Notes: generated by a model from the letters alone, not told the origin. Numbered from the stretch's first letter, positions 8,828-18,178 are shown. The stretch is DNA of 64,000 nt from JACMLC01 sp963720235 (GCA_963720235.1 OY970389.1:1674001-1738000), one strand, 5' to 3'. Translations and numbers: made by a program.

Positions 8828-8857
8828 AAGCTAACATGCTGTGCGCGCGAGCGTCAA
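8828..8857 (-). promoter_or_regulatory. Possible promoter of the gcv operon
   Basis: TTGACG and TAGCTT are separated by 18 nt on the minus strand, about 65 nt upstream of the gcvT start. The -10 is weak. Confidence 0.3.
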
Positions 8858-8964
8858 GTTAGTGTTGCACAGAGTTGATTCGAGGCATTGGATTTGAGGT
8901 TTCCAGGCACTCTGAAGCTATGACTACGGAATAGTTTTTCGGGAATGACGCACGCATTATTTGT

Positions 8965-8994
8965 TTGACTCTGTTGCTGACACATGCTTAAAAT
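8965..8994 (+). promoter_or_regulatory. Putative promoter of the FG-GAP protein gene
   Basis: TTGACT and TAAAAT are separated by 18 nt. The transcript would have a leader of about 160 nt before the ATG at 9162, including a GCAGCC/GGCTGC hairpin near 9024-9050. Confidence 0.4.
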
Positions 8995-9161
8995 CTCGCC
9001 TGTTTCTACAGTTGAGAAGCTTCGCAGCCATTTTGGACTGCAAGGCTGCCACAGCCTTTGGGCCAAAGCAACCACGCTAACAAAACATTTCACCGACAGC
9101 ATCGCTTGTAAGAGTAGTCAGAAGAGTCTCACTTGCAAGATCACTCAGGGAGAAATTTTTC

Positions 9162-12100
9162 ATGCCTCGTAAACTCCAACGCAGCCGCAGCCCCTTGTCT
9201 ATCCTGAGACAGATTTTCACAGTCATCGCCTTGATTGGCCTGTGCAACTTCAACATCCACGCACGCGCCGCCGCGACGCCGAGCTTTAATCGCATCAGCA
9301 CTGCGTCTTACGAGGTGAGCGTAGAGCCGGGCTTTATCGCCGTCAGCGATTTCAACATGGACGGCAAGCCCGACATGGCCGTCTTTCATCAAACCTTCAC
9401 TTTCGATAAAGACATCTCCATCCTGCTCAATACCGGAGACGGCACTTTTGGCGAGGCCATCAGTGTGCGCGTTAAGGGAACTTCCTCGTCTTTAGTGGTC
9501 GGTGATTTCAATAATGATGGAAAGTCCGATCTGGCAGTGGGTCATAATCCGGCTGGCTCTGCCTATAGCATCTCTATCTTTTTAGGCACAGGGACGGGCA
9601 ATTTTCAACAGCCGCTGATTAATCCAACAGTTAATCCGCATGACCTTAAATCTGCTGCGGATATAAACGGCGATGGCAATCTTGATTTGGTCAGCAGACA
9701 GGCTGTTGTCTTTTTAGGAAATGGCGCGGGCGGTTTCTCTCCGCCGCTTTTCCCTAATATCGGCACTGGGAGAACTATCAATGATACTGTTGTCGGAGAT
9801 TTTAATAACGACGGCAAGCCGGATTTGGCAGTAAGCGCCAGTGCTCCAAGCAACAGCCCCGGCCCGCTTTTTGGCAGAGTTTTTGTCTTGCTCGGCACAG
9901 GCACAGGCACTTTCACTCATTCAGGAGTTGAAATCACGATCGAGGGATTTGGGGTCGATAATCTGGCAGCAGACGATTTCAACGGCGACGGCAAACTTGA
10001 TTTAGCTTTAGAAAACCCCGGCTATGGTTTCCTGAATATCCCCGGCGGAATCGAAATCCTGACCGGACTGGGCAACGGCAGGTTTGCGCGCCTCACAAAT
10101 GTATTGCCCAATATATTTCCCACTTCTATCAAGACCGCGGACGTTAACAATGACGGCAAGCGCGACCTTGTGCTCGGCTATCGCGGGCGCAATACTGTCT
10201 CAATCATGCTCGGCAATGGTTTCGGAGATTTTGGCCCAATCAAGAGCTTTGCTGCCGGAGATTATCCGGGCTATGTCGCCGTCAGCGATTTCAACATGGA
10301 CGGCAATCAGGACATCGCTGTCACCAATCGCGGCTTTAGCCAGACGCCCGGAAAAATCACTGTCCTGCGCGGCACAGGCGATGGAAGATTCGGCGTGGAA
10401 AATAATTTCATGGTTGGCAAAAACCCGTTCGGCATTATTCAGGTAGATGTCAACAGCGACGGCAAAGCAGACCTCGTCACAGCCAATCGCAGTTCCAATG
10501 ATGTCTCTGTGCTATTGGGAACAGGCGCGGGCAATTTTGTAGAGCTTGGAAAATTCGCAGTCGGGCCGGGGCCGACCTCTCTCGCCGCAGGCCATTTCAA
10601 CGAAGACCGCGTGCTTGATTTAGCTGTCACCAACGGCGCATCGAATACCATCTCGATTCTTTTGGGAACAGGCGGCGGCGCATTCGGCCTGCCGACAAAT
10701 CTGACAGTCGGTCTTGGGCCAGCCTCTATCGGTGTCAGCGATTTCAATCATGACGACAGAGACGACTTGGCTGTCGTCAGTTTCGATGACAACAAACTGA
10801 CAGTCCTGCTCGGCACAGGCGTCGGCAGCTTTGCTAATACTTCGTCAGGGGACAGCGGTGCTGTCCGTCCTTTCGAGTTGGCAGTCTCGGACTTTAACGG
10901 CGACGGCAAAAGTGATTTGGCTATCACTAGCTCAACTAGACAGACGATTACCGTCAAACTCGGCAACGGGGCGGGCGGCTTCTTCTCCAGTGAGGAAGTC
11001 ACAGTCGGCACTTTCCCCTATGCCATCATCGCCAGCGATTTTAATCAGGATGGAAAAAGCGATTTGGCCGTCAGCAATCAACAGACGCAGGACGTGTCAA
11101 TTCTTTTGGGAAACGGGGCGGGAGACTTTCTGCCGCAGATGCGATTTCATGCAGGCTCTACGCCGCGCTCTCTGGTCGCTGCGGATTTCAATCATGACAA
11201 CAAACTTGATTTGGCAGTCGGCCATTTCGATACGCACGATGTCTCTATTCTCTTAGGCAACGGGCTCGGCGCGTTTGGGCCGCCAAACTATTTCTCAGTC
11301 GGCGCAAGGCCCGCTTCGATGGCGAAGGGCGATTTTAATCTTGATGGAAAGATTGATTTGGCGGTCGTCAACTTTGGCGATAGCGGAGTCTCAATCCTGC
11401 GTAACACTGCGCGAAACAGAATTGCAAGCGGCGACTTTGACGGCGACGGCACAAGCGACATTTCTGTCTTTCGTCCGTCAGACAATGTCTGGTATAGCAT
11501 CAGCTCTCAAAGCGGTCTCTCAACGGCGCAGGAGTTTGGCGCAAGCGGCGATAGGATTGCGCCGGAAGATTATGACGGCGATGGCAAGATAGACCTCGCG
11601 GTCTTTCGTCCATCAAACGGCTACTGGTACATCATGCAGAGCGGCAGCGGAATTTTGAGAGCGCAGCAGTTCGGCGTGTCAGGCGATTTGCCAGTCTCCG
11701 GCGACTATGACGGCGACGGCAGAGCAGACCTCGCATTCTTTCGTCCGGGCGATAACACCTGGCAGATTATCAATAGCTCGAACGGAGCTTTCGTTTCGCA
11801 CACTTTCGGCGCGAGCGGAGACAAGACAGTCGCAGGAGATTTCGACGGCGATGGCCGGGCAGACCTCGCGGTCTTTCGACCAGCAGACAGCGCATGGTAC
11901 ATACGCCGCAGTTCAGACGGCACACTGATGTCCCAACAGTTCGGCCTCGGCTCAGACGTGCCTGCGCCGGGAGACTTTGACGGCGACGGCAAGACTGACC
12001 TCGCGGTCTTTCGCAGTGGCGTCTGGTACATACAGTTGAGCGCGAACGGACAGCTTAGAACGCAGCCCTGGGGAACGGGCGGAGATGTGCCTGTCGTCGG

Positions 12101-12251
12101 AGACTACGACAGCGATGGCAAGGATGATGTAGCAGTCTTTCGTCCCTCAGACGGCGGGTGGTACATCCTGCAAAGCTCAAACAATAGTTCTGTCAGCAGA
12201 CAGTTCGGCACAAGCGGAGACATTCCTGTACCTGCGGCTTATTTGAGATAA
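9162..12251 (+). CDS. Large secreted FG-GAP/VCBS repeat protein
   Basis: A 1029-aa protein with a signal sequence at residues 1-37 (ends ARAAA). Residues 45-740 hold about a dozen repeats of around 50 residues with calcium-binding-like DFNxDGKxDLAV loops, the FG-GAP/VCBS pattern that folds into beta-propeller blades. From about 745 a second repeat type takes over: six units of 45-47 residues of the form GDFDGDGKxDLAVFRPSxG with a WYI core, ending in DIPVPAAYLR. The same six-unit block ends the metalloprotease at 60048-62636. A surface adhesion or matrix role is inferred. No enzymatic domain is visible. Confidence 0.85.
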   Translation: MPRKLQRSRSPLSILRQIFTVIALIGLCNFNIHARAAATPSFNRISTASYEVSVEPGFIAVSDFNMDGKPDMAVFHQTFTFDKDISILLNTGDGTFGEAISVRVKGTSSSLVVGDFNNDGKSDLAVGHNPAGSAYSISIFLGTGTGNFQQPLINPTVNPHDLKSAADINGDGNLDLVSRQAVVFLGNGAGGFSPPLFPNIGTGRTINDTVVGDFNNDGKPDLAVSASAPSNSPGPLFGRVFVLLGTGTGTFTHSGVEITIEGFGVDNLAADDFNGDGKLDLALENPGYGFLNIPGGIEILTGLGNGRFARLTNVLPNIFPTSIKTADVNNDGKRDLVLGYRGRNTVSIMLGNGFGDFGPIKSFAAGDYPGYVAVSDFNMDGNQDIAVTNRGFSQTPGKITVLRGTGDGRFGVENNFMVGKNPFGIIQVDVNSDGKADLVTANRSSNDVSVLLGTGAGNFVELGKFAVGPGPTSLAAGHFNEDRVLDLAVTNGASNTISILLGTGGGAFGLPTNLTVGLGPASIGVSDFNHDDRDDLAVVSFDDNKLTVLLGTGVGSFANTSSGDSGAVRPFELAVSDFNGDGKSDLAITSSTRQTITVKLGNGAGGFFSSEEVTVGTFPYAIIASDFNQDGKSDLAVSNQQTQDVSILLGNGAGDFLPQMRFHAGSTPRSLVAADFNHDNKLDLAVGHFDTHDVSILLGNGLGAFGPPNYFSVGARPASMAKGDFNLDGKIDLAVVNFGDSGVSILRNTARNRIASGDFDGDGTSDISVFRPSDNVWYSISSQSGLSTAQEFGASGDRIAPEDYDGDGKIDLAVFRPSNGYWYIMQSGSGILRAQQFGVSGDLPVSGDYDGDGRADLAFFRPGDNTWQIINSSNGAFVSHTFGASGDKTVAGDFDGDGRADLAVFRPADSAWYIRRSSDGTLMSQQFGLGSDVPAPGDFDGDGKTDLAVFRSGVWYIQLSANGQLRTQPWGTGGDVPVVGDYDSDGKDDVAVFRPSDGGWYILQSSNNSSVSRQFGTSGDIPVPAAYLR

Positions 12252-12264
12252 GAAAGAGTTTTGT

Positions 12265-12599
12265 CAGCCCCGACAGGGGCGACATGCAATAGCCCCGCGC
12301 GTTAGCGCGGGGACAATCACGCCACACACAAACCAAGCCCCTTGAGGGGCGACAGAAATGGATGTCAATCAAGATTAGAATCAGAGAGAAAGAAAAGAGC
12401 TTTCTCTTTGCGATTCTTTGCGTCTTCCTTCTTTGCGGTCTTTGCGGTTAAGTAGGTTTTTAACGCAAAGACCGCAAAGATTTTCTCTACTCTTGATTCG
12501 CATAATTTGTGTCGCCCCTCAAGGGGCTTGTTATTTATCTTGATTGCTTAACCCACGACTCACGTCGTGGGCTAATATATATCGCCCCTGTCGGGGCTG
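12265..12599. repeat. Cluster of nested palindromes between convergent genes
   Basis: Outer arms of 18 nt (12265-12282 and 12582-12599, core GCCCCGACAGGGGC) are perfectly complementary. Second arms of 20 nt (12335-12354 and 12510-12529, core GCCCCTTGAGGGGC) are also perfect. Self-complementary words (CCCCGCGCGTTAGCGCGGGG near 12291 and CCCACGACTCACGTCGTGGG near 12552) lie between them. The centre holds CTTTGCGGTCTTTGCGG and its complement, related to the GCAAAG family elsewhere in the window. The whole gap is repeat; there is no gene. Confidence 0.8.
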
Positions 12600-12635
12600 C
12601 GATGCTGCATCCCTTTCTGCTTATATTCAATCAAG

Positions 12636-15047
12636 CTAGTCTTTCTTGAAGAGATGGAAGGTCAGGCCCAGCGTCACGCCGCGCGAAAATCCGGGCGTGC
12701 CGTGAATGCGCGCGATGACCGGATCGGTGGGTCGCACTCTTGACTCAAAGAAATTCTGCGTCTCGTAGTAACGCTTGTTCGTCAGATTATCTACTGAGAA
12801 ATTAAAGTCAATCCAACTGCGTATGCGCTGCCTCATGCTGAAGTCGAGCACGTCGAGTCCGGCTGCGCGAATTGTGGTATCTGCGCCATCCAGACGATAG
12901 CTGCTCGTGTGCCTGTAGCCGAGGTATCCGAAGAAACCTCTGTAACCTGAGAACGTCACGCCGCCGTTGCCGACCAGATGCGGCGAGCTATCAACATAGA
13001 GGCGCGGGTTTGTGCCGCGAAAGAAGGCATTAGTGACTTGCGTCAGTCCGCCGTTGATGGTCAGGTAGCGTGTTAACTCCACAGAAGCCTTCGCCTCATA
13101 ACCAGTGACGCGGCTTGGGCCTTTGAACTCGAACGTGCCGTCATCAGGAATGTAAACCTGCTCGTTGGAGTGGTCTATCAGAAAATAGTCCGCGCTCACA
13201 GAGAAGCGTCGCGCGTTATAGGCCACACTCGCTTGATAGAAATCTGTCGTCGCAATCTTGGGACTATCCGGCTGTTGAATTACGCCGCGCGCGTCCTGAC
13301 TGTTGATGCCGCGCCCGTAGTTGAAATAGAAAGTGAGCGGAATCCTGTCTGAGACTGTATAAGCGATAGCAGCTTTCGGCTGGAAGCGTGCTGCGCCTGC
13401 GACGCCGGAGAAGGATGTGCTATCGGCAGGAGTTTCGTTCACGCCGTCCCTCACATTGAAACGAAAATAGTCGTAACGCAGCCCGCCTTCCACGTGCAAG
13501 CGACCATTCAAGAAATCAATCCCTTGCTGCACATAGCCCGAAACGTTAGTCACATTCGCATGAGCAGTAGTCCGCAGTACGCCCGGATTATCTATTCCGA
13601 GCGAGCGGTTTAGTTGCAGGCGATTGGGCGCACGCTCTGTTGATGGAAACAAGCCGACGTTAATCTGGTTGGCGTGAAAATGCCCGCCTGCCGTAAACAA
13701 AGCCTGTCGCCCGAAGAGCCTGTACGGGCGCAGGTATTGCACGTTGACAGCTTCCTGCAAGCGCGAGTCGTGCTGCTGAATCTCATCACCGAAAACCGGG
13801 TCGTTGAGAAAAAAAGTAAAGTTCGAGAAGAGGTCAAACAAAGAGCGACCAAGATAGCCGTCAATTTTGAAGATGCCACCGGACTTTAGTTCCTTCTTGT
13901 AATAAGAGCTAAAGGTAGCAGTTCTCGCGCGCCCGCCGTTGAAAGGATCTATAAAGCCAAAGCGGTCGAGCCTGCCAGCCGCCACTTCATCCAGCGGAAT
14001 CTGTCCCGAAGAAAAAAAGTTGTTGCGTCCAATATTAAGCTTGAAACCGATTGACTGATGCTCGTCAATTCGCCATGTGAAGTTGCCTGTCAGATTATCG
14101 CGGCGATAGCGACCCGGATTGATGAATGGCCCGTCCGTGTAAGCTCCTTCATAAGCGATAAACGAGCTTGCGTTCTTAAAGCTCGGACTGTATGCGAGGA
14201 AGATGCGTTTTGAGTTGAAGCTGCCGCCTTGAAGCCTGATGGTCAGCCCGTCTGAAAGAGATTCTTTCAAACGTATCTGCACTACGCCGAGGCCGGAGAA
14301 GTCGCCATACTGCGCGCTGAACGGGCCGTTCAAAATAGCCACATCATCAATCAACTCCGGCGAGAGGCTTTTCAACTGGCCCAGATAACCCTGCCCGTGT
14401 CCCTGCGTGCCTTGATTCTGCTGTACATCGTCAACCAAAATCTTGAGCCCGCCGTTGACGCCGCCGTGATCAAGGTTATAGCCGAAGCGGCGAATCTCAA
14501 GCGACTTGCCGCCGCCCTCATGCTGTCCGGCGTTGATGCCTGCGTTCAGTGTTTCGACCAACTGGTCATCGCGCTCGAAGAGCGTGTTTCTGTAAACAGT
14601 ATCATTGCGCTGGTCTATGGTCGGATTGAGCGCAGTGTCCTGAATGACAACCGATTCCTGTATGGGCTGGATGACGAGGTTGAGCTTGATTTGAAGATTC
14701 TCAGTCGCCTCGTTTGGGCCAATGACTCGCTCGACCGTGTTGATATTGTTGCTTTCAAATCGCAATGTTAGTGACTCATGCGGAACGTTGAGGCGAAAAC
14801 GTCCTTCGGCATCGCTCACGGTTCGCGCTTCGCCGGAAGCGAAACGCGCGATGACGTTGACGCCCGGCAGCAGTTCGTATTGTTGGGTCACAATGTAGCC
14901 GGACAAAATGCGCTCGCCCGCCTGCTCTGACCGAGAGGTCAAAGTGTCTGGAGTCTTAATTGACGAGATATTAACCGGAGACTGCGCCTGTGCGTTTGCA
15001 GCAATGAAAATCAAAAGGGCGACGATGGGGAAAGATATTTTGTTCAT
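12636..15047 (-). CDS. TonB-dependent outer-membrane receptor with carboxypeptidase-regulatory-like domain
   Basis: An 803-aa outer-membrane protein. Residues 1-21 form a signal peptide ending AQAQS. Residues 45-115 resemble a CarboxypepD regulatory-like domain (ILSGYIV, then GRFRLNVP). A plug domain follows (QGHGQGYLGQLKSLSPELID, then GPFSAQYGDFSGLGVVQI), then a beta-barrel rich in alternating aromatic strands that ends in GVTLGLTFHLFKKD. The family imports siderophores, vitamins or glycans using TonB; the ligand cannot be told. It lies downstream of an ECF sigma/anti-sigma pair on the same strand. Confidence 0.9.
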   Translation of the reverse strand: MNKISFPIVALLIFIAANAQAQSPVNISSIKTPDTLTSRSEQAGERILSGYIVTQQYELLPGVNVIARFASGEARTVSDAEGRFRLNVPHESLTLRFESNNINTVERVIGPNEATENLQIKLNLVIQPIQESVVIQDTALNPTIDQRNDTVYRNTLFERDDQLVETLNAGINAGQHEGGGKSLEIRRFGYNLDHGGVNGGLKILVDDVQQNQGTQGHGQGYLGQLKSLSPELIDDVAILNGPFSAQYGDFSGLGVVQIRLKESLSDGLTIRLQGGSFNSKRIFLAYSPSFKNASSFIAYEGAYTDGPFINPGRYRRDNLTGNFTWRIDEHQSIGFKLNIGRNNFFSSGQIPLDEVAAGRLDRFGFIDPFNGGRARTATFSSYYKKELKSGGIFKIDGYLGRSLFDLFSNFTFFLNDPVFGDEIQQHDSRLQEAVNVQYLRPYRLFGRQALFTAGGHFHANQINVGLFPSTERAPNRLQLNRSLGIDNPGVLRTTAHANVTNVSGYVQQGIDFLNGRLHVEGGLRYDYFRFNVRDGVNETPADSTSFSGVAGAARFQPKAAIAYTVSDRIPLTFYFNYGRGINSQDARGVIQQPDSPKIATTDFYQASVAYNARRFSVSADYFLIDHSNEQVYIPDDGTFEFKGPSRVTGYEAKASVELTRYLTINGGLTQVTNAFFRGTNPRLYVDSSPHLVGNGGVTFSGYRGFFGYLGYRHTSSYRLDGADTTIRAAGLDVLDFSMRQRIRSWIDFNFSVDNLTNKRYYETQNFFESRVRPTDPVIARIHGTPGFSRGVTLGLTFHLFKKD

Positions 15048-15117
15048 ATAGTTTTTGAGGCTAAAGCTTTATGCAATAGAGACTCAATTAGCTATACGTG
15101 AGCGAAAACAAAATTGG

Positions 15118-15184
15118 TTTTCCCGCAAAGGCGCAAAGACGCAAAGGAAAGCCAGCAAGCTCTTCTTTGCGTCTTTGCGGGAAA
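15118..15184. repeat. GCAAAG-family palindrome
   Basis: The left arm carries three tandem GCAAAG-type units beginning TTTCCCGCAAAG; the right arm (15165-15184) has the complement of only two. It sits 9 nt beyond the stop codon of the anti-sigma gene. Members of the same family lie at 30220-30331, 33848-33922 and 54472-54537. Confidence 0.85.
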
Positions 15185-15193
15185 CTTGCTTTC

Positions 15194-15988
15194 TTAAAAC
15201 TGTCGCTCTCTTACATCAACTTTCTGAATGACGAAGACGACGCGCATAGTCTGCGGGCGGCGGTCATAAGAGGCCGGGACAAAGGCCGGATTTTTGCGCA
15301 GGGCATCCTGAAATTGGTCCAGCATGCGCGGGTCACGCGGGGCTTGCATGACTTCCGCGAGCGATGCGCTGCCGTTGCTGAAAACATCCGTGACGACAAC
15401 CATGTCGTCATCGTCCTCTTGACTATGCAGCGCAGACTTCGTAAAGGCTGCGAGTGCGCCGCGCGGATTGAGGCTTGGCGAGTCAACGGAGAAAGGCGCG
15501 CGGCGTGCGGCATATATCTCAGGCGTGATGGGGCGAGTAATATCGTATCCGGTAGAAGACTGGAAGGCAGCGGCGTCCTGTGCCTGCCGCGTCGCTACGT
15601 CCCAATCACGAAAAGCCATCAGCGAAGTGCGCAGGGCCGCGAACATCACCATGAAGAAGATGATTGAGGCGAACGCGCCAACCGTATAAGGCATCAGGCG
15701 CGGCTGAAGCCAGCGCATCACTTCTTCCGTGAAAGTGAATTTGGGTTGTCGCCGCGAAGCTGCGGCTTCGATTCTGATGGCGCTGGTGATTGAAGCCGCG
15801 AGGTCTGGCGGCGTTGTTGGCCGCGAGAGTTGGCCCAGACCGTTGACGAGCGAGCGCAACTCTGCAAGCTGTGCGCGACAGAGCGGACACTGCTGCAAGT
15901 GCTGATCGAAGTCGGCGCGTGCGAGGGTCGCCAAACGGTCGTCAACATAGAGCGAAAACTCTTGCTGTGTTTCCTCACATGTCATCAT
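15194..15988 (-). CDS. Zinc-finger anti-sigma factor
   Basis: A 264-aa membrane protein. The N-terminus has the ZAS/zf-HC2 motif HLQQCPLC (His-x3-Cys-x2-Cys) with an upstream MTCEE cysteine, the site that binds an ECF sigma factor. One membrane segment is at about residues 105-128 (GAFASIIFFMVMFAALR). The extracytoplasmic part contains no domain I recognise. It lies 352 nt downstream of the sigma gene, farther than usual, so it may have its own promoter. The same-strand TonB receptor gene follows. Confidence 0.85.
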   Translation of the reverse strand: MMTCEETQQEFSLYVDDRLATLARADFDQHLQQCPLCRAQLAELRSLVNGLGQLSRPTTPPDLAASITSAIRIEAAASRRQPKFTFTEEVMRWLQPRLMPYTVGAFASIIFFMVMFAALRTSLMAFRDWDVATRQAQDAAAFQSSTGYDITRPITPEIYAARRAPFSVDSPSLNPRGALAAFTKSALHSQEDDDDMVVVTDVFSNGSASLAEVMQAPRDPRMLDQFQDALRKNPAFVPASYDRRPQTMRVVFVIQKVDVRERQF

Positions 15989-16340
15989 AAAGCAGATGTC
16001 AGATGCCTTGGATTAGTTATCAGCATCTATTTCCGGCGAATAGCTGGCCGACCCCGGCTGCTCCCTTGTTTTAAGAAGGAAGCAACTGTTCGGTTCGGGA
16101 ATGGCACAATAACAGTTTCAATGCGAGCGAGCCTCTCTAACGGGTGTTGCTGGCCGCGTTTTCAAAATCGCTCACACTGTTTGCCACCTGCGTTTGATGC
16201 CGCACCCGAAACCGCTTTCGTCACTTCGACCCATTTGGCACCGAGTTCTTGGTGAAGCCGGGGCGGGGCAGCCATTCGCCTTTTTTAGTTTCGAGTTTTC
16301 AGAAAAGTTTACGTCGCTTGCTGAAAACCGAAAACAATTT
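15989..16340. other. Gap between sigma and anti-sigma genes
   Basis: No supported gene. Two structures are visible: a hairpin with arms AACTGTT and AACAGTT at 16084-16117, and a degenerate TTTTCAG/CTGAAAA palindrome at 16287-16335 directly after the sigma stop codon. The latter resembles the element between gcvT and gcvH. Either could end or weaken the sigma transcript before the anti-sigma gene. Confidence 0.5.
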
Positions 16341-17000
16341 TTACAAAGAACTTCCGAGTCTGCGTCGCAATTCATCGCGCCCGCGCGCTAATCTTGATTT
16401 GACAGTCCCGATGCTAATCTCAAGCGTCGCTGCAATCTCTTCGTAGCTCATCCCTTCTATGTCGCGCAGGATGACCGTCTCTCTATAAGACTGGCTGAGC
16501 GAGCGCAACGCCACGCCCAGAGCTTTTTCGCGTTCGCGCGCCAGAGTTTCCTGCTCAGGATTCGCGCTCACTTTATCACGCAGGCGCGAACTGAGCGGCT
16601 CGTCGTTGTCTCTCTCAACGGCATCGAGCGAAACCGTCACATCCTTGCGCCGCCTGCGCCACCAACGCCAGCGATTGCGCGCCTGATTGAGTGCGATGCG
16701 GTAAATCCAGGTCTTCAAATCCGCCTCGCCGCGAAAGCGTTTGATGTGCTGGAAAGCGCGCAGAAAAGTTTCCTGTGTCAAATCCTTTGCCTCTTCCGCG
16801 TCTTCCGTCAGGCGATAGAGCAGCGCGTAAACATCTCCCGAACGCTCCTCGACCAGACGGTCGAAGGCCGCAGCCTCGCCTGCCTTTAATCTCTCAATGA
16901 ACTGTGCTTCGGCTATTGCACGCGCGTCGCCGTTGGTTGCCGTAGCAGCCTGCTCCAATTCGACTTGCCCGCGGAGGGCGATTGGCTCTCCGAAGCTCAC
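16341..17000 (-). CDS. ECF RNA polymerase sigma factor (RpoE type)
   Basis: A 219-aa sigma factor. Region 2 is at residues 35-105 (DLTQETFLRAFQHIKRFRG, then LKTWIYRIALNQARNRWRWW). A basic, acidic linker follows. Region 4 is at about 160-215 (YRETVILRDIEGMSYEEIA, then the helix-turn-helix ISIGTVKSRLARGRDELR). The N-terminal 30 residues are not conserved and the true start could be slightly downstream. A near-consensus RpoE-type promoter lies 60-90 nt upstream, which suggests autoregulation. The partner is the ZAS anti-sigma factor downstream. Confidence 0.92.
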   Translation of the reverse strand: MSFGEPIALRGQVELEQAATATNGDARAIAEAQFIERLKAGEAAAFDRLVEERSGDVYALLYRLTEDAEEAKDLTQETFLRAFQHIKRFRGEADLKTWIYRIALNQARNRWRWWRRRRKDVTVSLDAVERDNDEPLSSRLRDKVSANPEQETLAREREKALGVALRSLSQSYRETVILRDIEGMSYEEIAATLEISIGTVKSRLARGRDELRRRLGSSL

Positions 17001-17063
17001 TCGTGTCCCCCAACGGCGAAAAGCTTGTCAGGCAACTGCCCGTGCCTTACGAGCAGTTGACCC

Positions 17064-17094
17064 TTTAGACACCGCCCAAACGCCGTTTGTTCCC
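17064..17094 (-). promoter_or_regulatory. Putative ECF (RpoE-type) promoter of the sigma gene
   Basis: On the minus strand GGAACAA is followed after 16 nt by GTCTAAA. This closely resembles the E. coli sigma-E pattern (GGAACTT, about 16 nt, TCTRA). The start of transcription would be about 55 nt before the ATG at 17000. Confidence 0.5.
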
Positions 17095-17145
17095 GAAAAA
17101 ATTTCATTCGTTAAGATGTTCCACGCAAATCAAATGGCTGCCTGC

Positions 17146-17175
17146 TTGACAACCTTTGATAGCGACCGTTAGAGT
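17146..17175 (+). promoter_or_regulatory. Putative sigma-70 promoter of the 17252 gene
   Basis: A consensus TTGACA is followed after 18 nt by TAGAGT. The leader to the GTG at 17252 would be about 70 nt. Confidence 0.45.
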
Positions 17176-17251
17176 GACAATTTCGCTTGTCATACCGCTT
17201 AAAGAATGCGCCAGACCGTGTGTTCTTGCAAGAAGAAAAGAGAGTAAGAGA

Positions 17252-18076
17252 GTGGCTCGATATAAAAAGAAACGCGCGCGAGAGCTTCAACACGATGCCT
17301 TTCGTGATAAGACCATGAATGCGCTCGATAGCGTCGGCAATAAGCTCGAAGGCAAGGGGCGCATAATCCTTTATTCTTTGGCGGCTCTGGTCGCCCTCGG
17401 CCTTATCTTCGGGATTTGGTCCTGGTATAGCAACCGCAAGAAGCAGGAAGCCTATCGCGCGCTGGGGCGTGCGATAGAGATTTCTTCCGCCACAGTCTCT
17501 GCATCGCCCGCGCCTGCAACCGGCGCAACCGGCCTGACCTATACAACGGACAAAGAGCGCGCCGAAAATGCTATCAGAGAATTTCAGGCAGTCGCGGCCA
17601 AGTATGATAATCCATACCGCGATAAGGCGAAATATTTCATAGCCACCAACAAGCTCTCGCTCCCGGACAAGCGCGGCGAAGGCATGAACGAGCTTGACGC
17701 GCTCGGCAAGAGCGGCGACGAGGAAATTTCGACGATGGCGAAATTTGCTCTGGCCCAGGCGAAGGAAGAGGACGGCCAGTTTGATGCCGCCGCAGCTCTC
17801 TATAATGAGCTGGCGCAGAAGAACAGCGCGCTCCTCGCTTCCGATACAGTCAACCTGCGTCTGGCCGGCGTCTATGAAAAGCAGGGCAAGAAAAAAGAGG
17901 CCGCAGACATTCTCTTCAAGATTGTCGAAACGGCGCGCAAGGCCAAAGACGCGGAAGGCAAGCCAATGATGCAATCGGCAGCCGCGCGAGATGCCGCGAC
18001 AAAGCTTGAGAAACTGGATTCCGCGCGCTTCGCACAACTCCCACCGGAAGAACCACCGGCAAATTTCCCGACATAA
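17252..18076 (+). CDS. Membrane-anchored TPR-like protein (YfgM/TPR_21-like)
   Basis: A 274-aa protein in which a basic N-terminus (MARYKKKRAREL) is followed by one membrane segment at about 49-70 (ILYSLAALVALGLIFGIW) and a helical-repeat periplasmic domain. This is the layout of the TPR_21 family (E. coli YfgM, an ancillary translocon/chaperone subunit). The GTG at 17252 is my choice of start; upstream in-frame ATGs add a Cys-rich stretch unlike the family. It heads a plus-strand run of three membrane-protein genes. The family assignment is by architecture and moderately sure. Confidence 0.7.
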   Translation: MARYKKKRARELQHDAFRDKTMNALDSVGNKLEGKGRIILYSLAALVALGLIFGIWSWYSNRKKQEAYRALGRAIEISSATVSASPAPATGATGLTYTTDKERAENAIREFQAVAAKYDNPYRDKAKYFIATNKLSLPDKRGEGMNELDALGKSGDEEISTMAKFALAQAKEEDGQFDAAAALYNELAQKNSALLASDTVNLRLAGVYEKQGKKKEAADILFKIVETARKAKDAEGKPMMQSAAARDAATKLEKLDSARFAQLPPEEPPANFPT

Positions 18077-18084
18077 CAAGTTTA

Positions 18085-18168
18085 AGTCTGGAGTCTGAAG
18101 TCAAGAGTCAAAGACAAAATCGAGACGCGAAACTCAGGCTCCAGACTCTTGACTTCAGACTCCAGACT
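18085..18168. repeat. Perfect 25-nt palindrome built of AGTCTGGAGTC words
   Basis: The arms at 18085-18109 and 18144-18168 are exactly complementary. They start 8 nt after the stop of the TPR-like gene and end 10 nt before the ATG at 18179. No other copy of this word family was noticed in the window. Confidence 0.85.
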
Positions 18169-18178
18169 CTCTTTTCCA

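Noticed and set aside
8773..9161. Glycine riboswitch before gcvT
   Set aside because: I looked for the conserved purine-rich core and tandem aptamer layout on the minus strand and did not see them.
11431..12240. Periodic DNA repeats of about 140 nt that could be taken for a CRISPR or satellite array
   Set aside because: They are the coding repeats of the FG-GAP-type protein; spacing and variation follow the protein units.
16172..16375. A 67-codon Cys-containing frame between the sigma and anti-sigma genes
   Set aside because: It overlaps the sigma gene end, has no ribosome-binding site, and its cysteines do not form a zinc-finger pattern.
17111..18079. A 322-codon open frame antisense to the TPR-like gene
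   Set aside because: Complete overlap with a well-supported gene, and Cys/Arg-rich shadow composition.
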